NCBI RefSeq assembly: GCF_000364605.1
Contig: NZ_KB822576.1
Coordinates: 124,001-188,000, forward strand
Length of the DNA: 64,000 bases
Source of the DNA: Nocardioides sp. Iso805N
GTDB lineage: Bacteria; Actinomycetota; Actinomycetes; Propionibacteriales; Nocardioidaceae
Direction of reading: 5' to 3'
Below, piece by piece: positions 17,156 through 25,571 of this stretch. The notes beneath the pieces were generated by a model. It was not told the origin of the DNA and ran no database searches. It saw nothing but the letters and a program-made list of their open reading frames with translations. Position 1 is the first letter of the stretch, and each line of letters opens with the position of its first letter. The translations under genes were made by a program, and so were the position numbers.

Positions 17156-18313
17156 ATGCGACGTACCGTCTTCAACGACGACCACGAGACGTTCCGCAAG
17201 ACCCTCCGTGCCTTCATCGAGGCCGAGGTCGTGCCGCACTACCAGGAGTGGTTCGACGCCGGGCTCGTCCCACGCGAGTTCTACGCCAAGCTCGCCGATC
17301 TCGGCCTCTTCGGCATCGAGGTCCCCGAGGAGTACGGCGGCGCCGGGATCAGCTCGTTCAAGTACGCGGCGATCCAGACCGAGGAGACCGCTCGTGCCGG
17401 CGTCGGCTTCGGCGGCTCCGGGGTGCACGTGGCCCTGTGCCTGCCCTACCTGCTCAAGCTCGGCACGCCCGAGCAGCTCGAGGCCTGGATGCCGGGCTTC
17501 GTCTCCGGCGAGACGATGTTCGCCATCGCGATGACCGAGCCCGGCACCGGCTCCGACCTGGCCGGCATGCGGACCACCGCGCGCCTCTCCGATGACGGCA
17601 GCCACTACGTGCTCAACGGCGCGAAGACGTTCATCACCGGCGGCGTGCACGCCGATCGGGTGATCGTCTGCGCCCGTACCTCGGCGCCGCTGGAGACCGA
17701 CCGCCGCTTCGGCATCTCGCTGCTCGTGGTCGACACCTCCTCCGAGGGCTACACCGTCGGACGCAAGCTGGACAAGCTCGGTCTGCGCACCTCCGACACG
17801 GCCGAGCTGGCCTTCAACGACGTCGTCGTCCCGGCCGAGAACCTGCTGGGCGAGCAGGACAAGGGCTTCTCCTACCTCGGTCAGAACCTCCCGCAGGAGC
17901 GGCTCAGCATCGCGTACGGCGCCTACGCGCAGGCGCAGGCCGCGGTCTGGTTCGCGCAGAAGTACACCCAGGAGCGCCAGGTCTTCGGCCAGGCGGTGGC
18001 GTCCTTCCAGAACACCAAGTTCGAGCTGGCTGCCTGCCAGGCGAAAGTGGACGCGATGCAGGCCGTCGCGGACCGTGCCCTCGAGGCACTGGACGCCGAC
18101 GAGCTGACGCCGGCCGAGGCGGCCTCGGCCAAGCTGTTCTGCACCGAGGCAGCCGCCGACGTGATCGACCGATGCCTGCAGCTGCACGGCGGCTACGGCT
18201 ACATGAACGAGTACCCGATCGCCCGTCTCTACGCCGACAGCCGGGTCAACCGGATCTACGGCGGCACCTCCGAGGTGATGAAGATGATCATCGCCAAGCA
18301 GATGGGGCTCTGA
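17156..18313 (+). CDS. Acyl-CoA dehydrogenase, long-chain (LCAD/ACADL) type
   Basis: A 385-residue flavoenzyme with the full family fold: N-terminal helices, the FAD-contact motif FAIAMTEPGTGSDLAG, a middle beta domain and a C-terminal helical domain. The usual C-terminal catalytic Glu of medium-chain enzymes (IYEGT) is Gly here (IYGGTSEV). The Glu in LPQERLSIA instead matches the catalytic position of long-chain and isovaleryl enzymes. It should introduce a trans-2 double bond in an acyl-CoA, passing electrons to ETF. The ATG follows AGGAAGGAAAGTCCCCGCC. The upstream palindrome places it in the LAL-linked set. Confidence 0.93.
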   Translation: MRRTVFNDDHETFRKTLRAFIEAEVVPHYQEWFDAGLVPREFYAKLADLGLFGIEVPEEYGGAGISSFKYAAIQTEETARAGVGFGGSGVHVALCLPYLLKLGTPEQLEAWMPGFVSGETMFAIAMTEPGTGSDLAGMRTTARLSDDGSHYVLNGAKTFITGGVHADRVIVCARTSAPLETDRRFGISLLVVDTSSEGYTVGRKLDKLGLRTSDTAELAFNDVVVPAENLLGEQDKGFSYLGQNLPQERLSIAYGAYAQAQAAVWFAQKYTQERQVFGQAVASFQNTKFELAACQAKVDAMQAVADRALEALDADELTPAEAASAKLFCTEAAADVIDRCLQLHGGYGYMNEYPIARLYADSRVNRIYGGTSEVMKMIIAKQMGL

Positions 18314-18317
18314 CGGC

Positions 18318-18349
18318 GACAGTGGGGCAGGCAGGCCTGCCCCACTGTC
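18318..18349 (+). terminator. Hairpin terminator after the acyl-CoA dehydrogenase gene
   Basis: A perfect 15-bp inverted repeat (GACAGTGGGGCAGGC, 18318-18332, with its complement at 18335-18349) has only two bases between the arms. It lies four bases after the TGA at 18313 and before the next gene's leader. It is a strong intrinsic-type terminator without a U-tract. Confidence 0.85.
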
Positions 18350-18407
18350 ATCAGTCCGCTAGGCATCGCGTCCCTGTTGTGGAAGCACATTCGCAGCAGG
18401 AGGCAGC

Positions 18408-18692
18408 ATGGCCATCGAGACATCGCCGGACGACGCCCACCCCCACCTCGAGACGTGGGTCCAGATCCTCGTCGAGGCGATGGTCAGGCAAGACGTCGAG
18501 GATCTGGACAGGCCGCACGTCGTCCTCACCTGCGACCCGATCGCCGGCGCGACGTTCGTGACCGGCCCGTTCGTCGACGCCGCTGCAGCGCTTGCCGCCG
18601 CGTCGCAAGAGGCGGCCTACGACCGCGACGAGCTCGGTGTCAGCCGCCGCCACGAGATCCTTCCCCTCCTCAACCCCGCCCCGCGTCCCTGA
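18408..18692 (+). CDS. Small hypothetical protein, 94 residues
   Basis: The ATG follows AGGAGGCAGC, an excellent ribosome-binding site. The product is acidic, soluble and has no signal peptide or membrane helix. The first half contains HPHLETWVQILVEAMVRQDV. The second half has Ala-rich helix-forming sequence (FVDAAAALAAASQEAAYDRD). I recognise no family. It lies alone between a terminator and a sigma-factor gene. Coding is supported by the ribosome-binding site and third-position GC bias. Confidence 0.65.
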   Translation: MAIETSPDDAHPHLETWVQILVEAMVRQDVEDLDRPHVVLTCDPIAGATFVTGPFVDAAAALAAASQEAAYDRDELGVSRRHEILPLLNPAPRP

Positions 18693-18812
18693 CGGACCTC
18701 GGCTGCGCAATGCGGCCATTGACGTGGCGCGAAGCGGCTGTTGGCGCCGCGTTCCCTCCCCTAGCGTCGAAGCACGGTTCTGTGGGGCCGCCATTCCTTG
18801 GGGGAGGAATTC

Positions 18813-18926
18813 ATGTACTCGATCCATGTCACGCGCTGGCGCGCGCAACCTGTCCACGCCACGCTCCGGGCCGCCGGGCCAGACGTCCGCCGCAGGCGGC
18901 GCGAGGAGAGCGCTGAGCGTCGATGA
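18813..18926 (+). CDS. Arg-rich leader ORF (37 residues) coupled to the ECF sigma gene
   Basis: An ATG at 18813 follows GGGGGAGGAATTC, one of the strongest ribosome-binding sites in the window. The frame runs 37 codons to a TGA at 18924-18926 that overlaps the sigma-factor ATG (ATGA at 18923-18926). The peptide is very basic (PDVRRRRREESAERR near the end) and resembles no known protein. The sigma gene lacks its own good ribosome-binding site, so translation of this leader may set sigma production. It could be a regulatory leader peptide rather than a functional protein. Confidence 0.55.
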   Translation: MYSIHVTRWRAQPVHATLRAAGPDVRRRRREESAERR

Positions 18927-19498
18927 CACCGCTCGCCGCGTTGGCAGACGCTGAGCTCGTCGAGACGATCCGAGCCGGCCGTGACGAGGACGGAGGCGCC
19001 ACCGGGGAGCTCTATCGCCGGCATGCGCCGATGGCGCTCCGGCTCGCGCATCGCCTGCGTGGAGCCGACGGCTCTGGCGAGGACCTCGTCTCCGAGGCGT
19101 TCCTGCGCAGCTGGCAACGGGTCGTCGCCGGCCACAGGATCGAGTCCTTCAAGAGCTACCTCATGCGTGCCGTGCACAACCTGCACATCGACAGGCTTCG
19201 CCGCGATAGGAACCTCGTCCATCTCGAGACCCTCGGCGAGCACGAGCTGGACCTCACCGCCGACTCGCCGGCCGACGAGCTCGACCGCATCGAGCAGGCC
19301 GACGAGGTGCGCTCTGCGATGGCCATGGTGAACCCGCGGTATCGCTGCGCCCTGTGGCTCAGCGCCGTCGAGGGCCGTTCCGTCCCCGAGGTCGCCGAGG
19401 CCCTCGACGCCAGCCGCAGCACCACCGCCGTGGTGCTCTTCCGAGCGCGCAACGCCTTGCGGGCGGCTTACGCCGACGTGCTCGGCGGCGTCGCCTGA
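18923..19498 (+). CDS. ECF-type RNA polymerase sigma factor
   Basis: A 191-residue sigma-70 family protein with region 2 (about 24-90; core-binding segment GSGEDLVSEAFLRSWQRV and FKSYLMRAVHNLHIDRLRRD) and region 4 (about 128-185; a helix-turn-helix around VPEVAEALDASRSTTAVVLF). No anti-sigma gene is adjacent, and region 4 is followed by only a short tail. ECF factors direct RNA polymerase to stress or envelope promoters. Control may come from the overlapping leader ORF at 18813. The target promoters cannot be told from this window. Confidence 0.9.
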   Translation: MTPLAALADAELVETIRAGRDEDGGATGELYRRHAPMALRLAHRLRGADGSGEDLVSEAFLRSWQRVVAGHRIESFKSYLMRAVHNLHIDRLRRDRNLVHLETLGEHELDLTADSPADELDRIEQADEVRSAMAMVNPRYRCALWLSAVEGRSVPEVAEALDASRSTTAVVLFRARNALRAAYADVLGGVA

Positions 19499-20646
19499 GT
19501 CTCTGGGGACGAGGACGTGGCGCGAGCCGCGTCATGACGTCGAAGGCCCCCCATGATCCGAGTCGCCCGGATCAGCGGAGCGCCGGCCAGCGTCTCGGCG
19601 GGCGACTCGCCATATCGCTCCCGATACTTCCTCGCGAACCGGCCGTAGTTGCCGAATCCCCACATCGCGGCCACCGCCGTCGCCGAGGCCGACTGCCGGG
19701 TCGCGTCGATCAGCGTGCGGTGGGCGCGCTCAAGCCGGACCTGGGTGAGGTAGACGCCTGGGGTCACTCCCACCGCCCTGCGGAAGCCACTCTGCAGCGC
19801 CCGCACGCTGAGCCCGACCTCCGCGGCGATGCTCGAGACCGTCAACGGCTCGTGCGCCCGCTCTTGGATGATCTCGACCGCACGCTCCACCGCGGCCGGC
19901 CCGACCGGCCGATCCTCGCGCCGCAACAGATCGCTGAACTGGTGGTCGGAGGCCAGCAGCAGCCCCGTCATCACCGCATCCGAGGTCCGCGCAGCCAAGA
20001 GCGGGTGCCACCCGGTCGGGCCCTGCTCGGCGGCTTGCTCCGCCGCCTCGGTCGCGAGCGCCTGGACCAGCCGGATCCATTGCGCCCCGATGCCACGATC
20101 GAGCCGCATCTGGGTGTCGAACCGGACCTGTCCCTCGACGTCGCGGCCGGTCAGGGCCCGGAGTTGACCCTCGAGTGCGGATCGGACGAACTTGACCCCT
20201 AGCAGCCGCTCCTTACCCGACCGCCAGCCGCTGACAGTGCTCAGGGTCGACGGCGTCGCGATGATCCCGACCGACGGGTCCGCGACCAGGCGCTTGCTGC
20301 CGATCCGCAGGTCAACGGCACCGTCGATCCCGGCGTTGACGTGGTAGGCGTCCTCCCGCTCCAAGATGCTGTAGACCGTCTCGGTGTCAAAGCGCAGCAG
20401 GGCCGTGGCCATCGCCCCGAGGTCGATCACGTGCATGTCCATCCCGAAGCCGGGCGCGGCCAGATCGATCCGGTTCGGGTAGAAGTAACCGGCCGCTCTG
20501 GCCGAGGCCTCCTCCGGGTCCCTCGTCCGGATGATCTTCGGCGCGCTCCTCCTCTGACCCACGCCTTCCACCGCGGTGCCCGACATGGTCTCGCCGTGCC
20601 GTTCCGGGCCAGCCCCGGACTCTGCGCCCACACCCTCGTCGCCCAT
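19468..20646 (-). CDS. AraC family transcriptional regulator
   Basis: Predicted 392 residues. The N-terminal half is an AraC-binding-like sensor domain. The last 110 residues hold the two AraC helix-turn-helix motifs (SSIAAEVGLSVRALQSGFRR and ATAVAAMWGFGNYGRFARKY). The ATG at 20644-20646 is chosen because GGAAGGACAG precedes it; the frame is open further upstream but without a better start. The ribosome-binding site lies in the arm of a 13-bp hairpin at 20651-20687. Its 3' end overlaps the end of the convergent ECF sigma gene by 31 bases. The DUF1059 gene is divergent from it. The effector is unknown. Confidence 0.88.
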   Translation of the reverse strand: MGDEGVGAESGAGPERHGETMSGTAVEGVGQRRSAPKIIRTRDPEEASARAAGYFYPNRIDLAAPGFGMDMHVIDLGAMATALLRFDTETVYSILEREDAYHVNAGIDGAVDLRIGSKRLVADPSVGIIATPSTLSTVSGWRSGKERLLGVKFVRSALEGQLRALTGRDVEGQVRFDTQMRLDRGIGAQWIRLVQALATEAAEQAAEQGPTGWHPLLAARTSDAVMTGLLLASDHQFSDLLRREDRPVGPAAVERAVEIIQERAHEPLTVSSIAAEVGLSVRALQSGFRRAVGVTPGVYLTQVRLERAHRTLIDATRQSASATAVAAMWGFGNYGRFARKYRERYGESPAETLAGAPLIRATRIMGGLRRHDAARATSSSPETQATPPSTSA

Positions 20647-20650
20647 CTGT

Positions 20651-20687
20651 CCTTCCTGTCTCCAGCGATTCCTGGGAGACAGGAAGG
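20651..20687 (-). promoter_or_regulatory. Perfect 13-bp inverted repeat covering the AraC gene ribosome-binding site
   Basis: Arms CCTTCCTGTCTCC (20651-20663) and GGAGACAGGAAGG (20675-20687) are exact complements around an 11-base spacer. In the minus-strand mRNA the downstream arm contains the Shine-Dalgarno GGAAGG four bases before the ATG, so folding would hide it. It could also be a DNA operator for autoregulation. Confidence 0.75.
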
Positions 20688-20850
20688 AGACGGACGAGCC
20701 GTAGCGTTGTGACACAGATCTGGCAGAACTCTCCAGAGCCGGCATCGGGCGCGGCACTTCTCCACAGATCTGAGCCGATGTCACAACCGACCGGGCTCGC
20801 GCGTCGAGACTGTGTTCAGGAACGACATCGACCGACCAGGAAGTGCACCG

Positions 20851-21087
20851 ATGAAGACGATGACCTGTCACCAGCTCGGCGGCCCCTGCGACCTGACCCT
20901 GCATGGGCAGAGCGCCGACGAGGTGATCAAGGCCCAGGACCGGCACCTGCGGGACATGGTCGCTGAAGGCGACGATGCGCACGTCCCAGCGCGCGAGGAG
21001 ATGAAGGGACGCTGGAAGCATCCCATCGCCGGCATGGGCTGGTACCGCGACGTCAAGCGGACCTTCGCCGCACTACCCGAGGAGTGA
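20851..21087 (+). CDS. DUF1059 small protein
   Basis: A 78-residue protein beginning MKTMTCHQLGGPCD, with the Cys-His pattern and the later HLRDMV segment characteristic of the DUF1059 family, whose function is unknown. The tail WYRDVKRTFAALPEE is also conserved in style. The ATG follows CCAGGAAGTGCACCG. It is divergent from the AraC gene, which makes it a natural candidate target of that regulator. The two cysteines and the His could bind a metal. Confidence 0.8.
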   Translation: MKTMTCHQLGGPCDLTLHGQSADEVIKAQDRHLRDMVAEGDDAHVPAREEMKGRWKHPIAGMGWYRDVKRTFAALPEE

Positions 21088-21103
21088 GCGACCGCCACCC
21101 GGA

Positions 21104-22606
21104 TCAGGGCAGGGCGAGTACGCCGTCGACCCGGCGAGGCAGCTGCCACGGGTTCGCCGCGCGCGCCGCTTCCGGCAGAGCCGCGTCGGGGACCGACTGG
21201 TAGGTCACCGGCCGCACCCACCGACCCAGCGCGGCCGCACCCACCGACGTCGCCGCTGGCGCCGACGTACTCGGCCAGGGGCCGCCGTGCTGCTGCGCCC
21301 AGGTCCAGGCCACCCCGGTGGGCCAGTCATCGACGGTGACCCGGCCGACCTTGCCGGCGAGACGGTCGACCAGGTCCGCAGCGCCGGGGTCCGTGCCCGA
21401 GCCGTCGGTGACCACCGTCCCCGCCAGGCTGCCCTGCAAGGCGTCCAGAGCGGTCGCGAGCTCGGCGTCGTCGGCGTACTCGACCACGATCGCGACCGGG
21501 CCGAAGCACTCCTCCAGGAGCGGCGAGCCGTCCCTCAACGCCCCGGCGGCCGCTCGGAGCACTACCGCGTCCGCCGACCAGCCGGCCCCCGGACCCTTGG
21601 CCCGGGCCACCTCGGTGGCGCCGGCCGCGAGCAGTCGCTCGACGCCGTCGATTGCCGCGCTGGCGATCCGCTCGGTGAGCATCGTCGCCGACGGCGCTGC
21701 CTCTGTCAGTGCGGCCCCGACAGCCTCGGCGACCCCCTCGCCCGCCGGCGCGAGCAGCATGCCGGGCTTGGTGCAGAACTGCCCCGAGCCCAGGGTGAAG
21801 GAGCCGACGAAGCCACGGGCCACCTGCTCCAACCGATCGGGGTGCTCGAGTGCCCTCGGGGTCAGCACCGCCGGATTGACGGTGCCCATCTCGGCAAAGA
21901 CCGGGATCACCACCGCACGCTCGTTCGCCAGCCGCCACAGTGCCAGACCACCGGCCTGCGAGCCGGTGAACCCCACCGCGGTGATGCCGTCGGCCCGCAC
22001 CAGCCCTACGCCGGCGTCCATGCCCGCCACCATGCCGAACGCACCCGCCGGCGCACCGGCCTCGGTCAGCGCCGCCGTGGCGATCTCGGCCAGCCGCTCA
22101 CAGGTCAGCGCGTGCGCCGGGTGCGCCTTGGCGACCACCGGACAGCCCACGGCGAGAGCGGAGGCGGTGTCGTTGCCCAGGACGCCGAAGGCGAAGGGGA
22201 AGTTGCTCGCGCCGAAGACTGCCACCGGACCCAGCGACCGGTTGAGCCGGACCAGCTCCGGGCTGGTCGGCGTGGCCGAGTCGACGCTCACACCGAGCCA
22301 GGATCCCTCGACCGCGACGCCCGCGTAGAAGCGCAGCTGTGCGGCGGTTCGGCCGACCTCCCCCGTCAGGCGCGGCAGGCCCAGGGCGGTCTCGGTGTCG
22401 GCCAGCGCGGCGAGCTCGTCGGCGTGCGCCTCCAGCGCGGTCGCGACGGCGAGCAGCCACCCGGCGCGGGTCGTCGGGGATGCCGCCGCGAGCAACGGTG
22501 CCGCAGCACTGGCCGCGGCGACGACCGCATCGACCTCGGCGGGCGTGGTGTCGGGCACCGAACCGGCGACCGTGCCATCTGCCGGTCGGTAGGACGTGAT
22601 GCTCAT
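21104..22606 (-). CDS. Aldehyde dehydrogenase, NADP+-type (ketoglutarate semialdehyde dehydrogenase-like)
   Basis: A 500-residue aldehyde dehydrogenase. The catalytic Cys is in GSGQFCTKPG and the general-base Glu in VFAEMGTVNP. The cofactor region has AVFGASNFPFAFG and GFTGSQAGG. The segments around ELVRLNRSLGPVAVFGASNF place it with the 2,5-dioxovalerate/fatty aldehyde NADP+ branch rather than with classical GabD. The ATG at 22604-22606 follows GGAGGGTGCCGC. It lies 46 bases after gabT in the same direction, so it probably oxidises the semialdehyde made by that transaminase. The true substrate needs an assay. Confidence 0.88.
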   Translation of the reverse strand: MSITSYRPADGTVAGSVPDTTPAEVDAVVAAASAAAPLLAAASPTTRAGWLLAVATALEAHADELAALADTETALGLPRLTGEVGRTAAQLRFYAGVAVEGSWLGVSVDSATPTSPELVRLNRSLGPVAVFGASNFPFAFGVLGNDTASALAVGCPVVAKAHPAHALTCERLAEIATAALTEAGAPAGAFGMVAGMDAGVGLVRADGITAVGFTGSQAGGLALWRLANERAVVIPVFAEMGTVNPAVLTPRALEHPDRLEQVARGFVGSFTLGSGQFCTKPGMLLAPAGEGVAEAVGAALTEAAPSATMLTERIASAAIDGVERLLAAGATEVARAKGPGAGWSADAVVLRAAAGALRDGSPLLEECFGPVAIVVEYADDAELATALDALQGSLAGTVVTDGSGTDPGAADLVDRLAGKVGRVTVDDWPTGVAWTWAQQHGGPWPSTSAPAATSVGAAALGRWVRPVTYQSVPDAALPEAARAANPWQLPRRVDGVLALP

Positions 22607-22624
22607 GCGGCACCCTCCGCGCTG

Positions 22625-22656
22625 CATCCGATGACTCGCTCGCTGCGCTCGCTCAT
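22625..22656. repeat. GCGAGC-rich repeat at the gabT 3' end
   Basis: A run of CGCTCGCTGCGCTCGCTC-type sequence just after the gabT stop, in the 46-base spacer before the aldehyde dehydrogenase. A related CGCTC-rich run occurs at about 63891-63940 at the right window edge. Such GAGC-type runs are frequent between genes in high-GC actinomycetes. Function is unknown. Confidence 0.45.
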
Positions 22657-23987
22657 GCGAGCGTCGCCACGGCCGCCTCGAGGACGTCCAAGGCGTCGGC
22701 GAGCAGGTCCTCGCCGATCACCAACGGCGGCAACAGCCGGATGACGTTGCCGTAGGTGCCGCAGGTCAGGGTGAGCACGCCGTGGGCGTTGGCGTACGCC
22801 GCCACCTTCTTCGCCGCCTCCGGCGCAGGCTCCGTGGTGCCCGGACGGACGAACTCCATCGCCAGCATCGCCCCGCGGCCGCGGACGTCACCGACCCAGG
22901 AGTCCTCCCCCGTCAGCGCCTCCAGCCTCGGCTTGGCGAGCTGCTCGATCCGGCGCGCCTTGGCCGGCAGGTCATCGCGCTCGATCACCTCCAGGGCCGC
23001 CTTCGCGGCCGCGCACGCCACCGGATTTCCGGCGTACGTGCCGCCGAGGCCGCCCGGCGCGACGGCGTCCATGATCTCGGCACGGCCGGTGACCGCCGAG
23101 AGCGGCATCCCGCCGGCGAGCGCCTTGGCCGTCGTGACGATGTCCGGCACAACGCCCTCGTGGTCCACGGCGAACATGGTGCCGGTGCGACCCAGGCCGG
23201 ACTGGATCTCGTCGGCGACGAAGACGATGCCGTGCTCCTTGGCGAAGGCCGCGACCTTCGGCAGGTAGCCATCCGGCGGCACGACGAAGCCGCCCTCGCC
23301 CTGGACCGGCTCGACCACGATCGCGGCCACGTTGTGCGCGCCGATCTGCGAGGTGATCACGTCGACGAGCTGGTCGAACGCCTCCTGCGCGACGTTGTCC
23401 GGGTCCCCCACCCAGCGGAACGGGTACGGCGAGGGCACCCGGTAGATCTCGGGCGCATAGGGCCCGAAGCCTTCCTTGTACGGCACGTTCTTCGCCGTCA
23501 TGGTCATCGTCAGCAGGGTGCGACCGTGATAGGCGTGCGAGAGCACGACCACCGCGCTGCGGCCGGTGTAGCTGCGCGCGATCTTGATCGCGTTCTCCAC
23601 CGCCTCCGCACCCGTGCTGAACAGGCCGGTCCGCTTCTCGTGGTCGCCCGGGGTGAGCCGGTTGAGCGCGGTCGCGACGTCGACCGCGCTCTCGTACTCG
23701 GTGACCATGAAGCAGGTGTGGGTGAACCGCTCGGCCTGCGCCTGCACCGCCGCGACCACCTCGGGATGCGAGGCGCCGACGCTGGTCACCGCGATGCCCG
23801 AGGCGAGGTCGATGAGGTGGTTGCCGTCGACGTCGACGACGATGCCACCGCCGGCCTCCGCGACGAAGATCGGCAGACTCACGCCGAACCCGGCCGCGAA
23901 CGCCGCGCCCCGTTGCTCGTGCAGCTTGACCGACTTCGGCCCCGGGATCTCGGTGACGAGGATGCGCTTCTGCTCGGGGGTGGCCAT
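22653..23987 (-). CDS. gabT: 4-aminobutyrate aminotransferase
   Basis: A 444-residue class III PLP aminotransferase. The PLP Lys lies in [12 protein letters not shown], the cofactor Asp in [14 protein letters not shown], and the phosphate-binding segment is [16 protein letters not shown]. The full length and the N-terminal VTEIPGPKS match actinobacterial GabT. It transfers the amino group of GABA (or 5-aminovalerate) to 2-oxoglutarate, giving succinic semialdehyde. The ATG at 23985-23987 follows AGAGGAGACGGCC. The aldehyde dehydrogenase downstream completes a two-step GABA-type catabolic operon. The upstream region 23988-24182 is shared with the divergent DUF2252 gene. Confidence 0.9.
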   Translation of the reverse strand: MATPEQKRILVTEIPGPKSVKLHEQRGAAFAAGFGVSLPIFVAEAGGGIVVDVDGNHLIDLASGIAVTSVGASHPEVVAAVQAQAERFTHTCFMVTEYESAVDVATALNRLTPGDHEKRTGLFSTGAEAVENAIKIARSYTGRSAVVVLSHAYHGRTLLTMTMTAKNVPYKEGFGPYAPEIYRVPSPYPFRWVGDPDNVAQEAFDQLVDVITSQIGAHNVAAIVVEPVQGEGGFVVPPDGYLPKVAAFAKEHGIVFVADEIQSGLGRTGTMFAVDHEGVVPDIVTTAKALAGGMPLSAVTGRAEIMDAVAPGGLGGTYAGNPVACAAAKAALEVIERDDLPAKARRIEQLAKPRLEALTGEDSWVGDVRGRGAMLAMEFVRPGTTEPAPEAAKKVAAYANAHGVLTLTCGTYGNVIRLLPPLVIGEDLLADALDVLEAAVATLA

Positions 23988-24182
23988 GGCCGTCTCCTCT
24001 GGTGCGTTGTCGGGATGGAGGCAGCGGGCGGCTGCCATCGACGTGGACGGTCCCCATGCTGCCACCATCCGCCATCCGTGACTGTTGCCAGCGGACTGCT
24101 CGGCGCGGGATCCTCGGGCAGCGGAGCATCCCCTCGACGGCCACTCGGCCCCGGGGTCTCCGGGCGATGGGGGTCGAAGGGG

Positions 24183-25559
24183 TTGAGCAGACTACGTGCC
24201 GTCGGCGCACCGAGCGAGGGACGAGCAGAACGACGGGCCCTCGGCCGGGCCGCGCGCGGGGTGGTGCCGCGCAAGCGTCTCGGCGGGTGGGAGCAGGCGA
24301 GCCGCGGGCACGACGCGCTGGAGACGATCCTCGAGCAGAACACCACCCGGGTCCGCGACCTGGTTCCCATCCGGATGTGGCGGATGGCGGCGTCGCCGTG
24401 GACCTACTACCGCGGCGCGGCAGCGGTGATGGCGGCCGACCTCGCCTCGACGCCGAACACCGGCATCGACGTCCAGCTCTGTGGCGACGCCCACGTGCTC
24501 AACTTCGGCCTGTGGGCCACACCGGAGCGGCAGCTCTCCTTCGACCTGCGCGACTTCGACGAGACGGTGCGCGGGCCGTTCGAGTGGGACGTGAAGCGCT
24601 ACCTCGCCAGCCTGGTCGTCCTCGCTCGGGACAACGGGCTGCCCGCGAAGGTCGCCCGCGCGGCGGTCAGCGCGGCGATGACGGCGTACGCCGAGCAGAT
24701 CGCGCGCTACGCGAGCGCAGGCGAGCTCGCCATCTGGTACGACGTGATCACCTCCGAGGAGCTGCTCGAACTCTTCGCACCCGAGCACCGGGAGAAGGCG
24801 GCGCGGCGGCTGACCAAGCAGGCCAACCGCCGTACCAGCGCCGGCGCTGCCCGCAAGCTGGTCCACCAGGTCGAGGGCCATCTGCAGATCGTCGAGGACC
24901 CGCCGATCCGGATCCGACTGGCGAACCTGCGTCCCGAGATGGACGTGTCGGTGTCGGTCCTCACCGTGCTGCAGCAGTACCACGACAGCCTGCCCTACGA
25001 GCGCCGCTACCTGCTGGACCGGTTCAGCTTCGTCGATGCCGCCCGCCAGGTCGTCGGTGTCGGGAGCGTCGGCATGCAGGTCTACCTGGCCCTGTTCGAG
25101 GGTCGCAACGGCACCGACCCACTGTTCCTCCAGGTCAAGCAGGCCGGCCCGTCGGTCTACGAGAAGTTCCTCGGCGACAGCCCCTACGCCACCCACGGCG
25201 AGCGGGTGATCAGCGGCAAGCGACTGATCCAGGCGGCGAGCGACATCTTCCTGGGCTGGACCAGCTACCAGGGCGCCGACTTCTACGTGCGGCAGTTCCG
25301 TGACATGAAGGTCATCCCCGACAGTCGAGCGGTCGCTCCCTACCTGGTGCCGTTCGCACGGCAGTGCGGCCGGGTGCTGGCCCGGGCCCATGCCCGCACC
25401 GGGGATGCGCTGACTATCGCGTCCTACCTGGGGACGGGCACCGCCTTCGCGGAGACAATGACCGCCTTCGCCTTCGCCTACGCCGACCAGACCGAGCACG
25501 ATCACGGCCAGCTGGCCGGCGCGATCAGCGCCGGGAGGGTGCCGGTGGAGCAGGGCTGA
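24183..25559 (+). CDS. DUF2252 family protein
   Basis: About 458 residues if translation starts at the TTG at 24183. In-frame GTG codons at 24261 and 24264 are alternatives but would remove conserved N-terminal sequence (RAARGVVPRKRLGGW). Conserved features include WTYYRGAAAVMAADLA, CGDAHVLNFG and DLRDFDETVRGPFEWDVKRY, which give a kinase-like (aminoglycoside phosphotransferase/HipA-related) impression. The family has no established function. The frame is open far upstream, so the start is not settled. It is divergent from gabT and convergent with the SigB-type gene, 12 bases apart. Confidence 0.82.
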   Translation: MSRLRAVGAPSEGRAERRALGRAARGVVPRKRLGGWEQASRGHDALETILEQNTTRVRDLVPIRMWRMAASPWTYYRGAAAVMAADLASTPNTGIDVQLCGDAHVLNFGLWATPERQLSFDLRDFDETVRGPFEWDVKRYLASLVVLARDNGLPAKVARAAVSAAMTAYAEQIARYASAGELAIWYDVITSEELLELFAPEHREKAARRLTKQANRRTSAGAARKLVHQVEGHLQIVEDPPIRIRLANLRPEMDVSVSVLTVLQQYHDSLPYERRYLLDRFSFVDAARQVVGVGSVGMQVYLALFEGRNGTDPLFLQVKQAGPSVYEKFLGDSPYATHGERVISGKRLIQAASDIFLGWTSYQGADFYVRQFRDMKVIPDSRAVAPYLVPFARQCGRVLARAHARTGDALTIASYLGTGTAFAETMTAFAFAYADQTEHDHGQLAGAISAGRVPVEQG

Positions 25560-25571
25560 TCCCCGGTCGGG

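Noticed and set aside
22782..24182. Long plus-strand open frame in front of the DUF2252 gene
   Set aside because: It is the antisense of gabT, kept open by GC-biased codon use. The conserved DUF2252 sequence begins only after about 24183.
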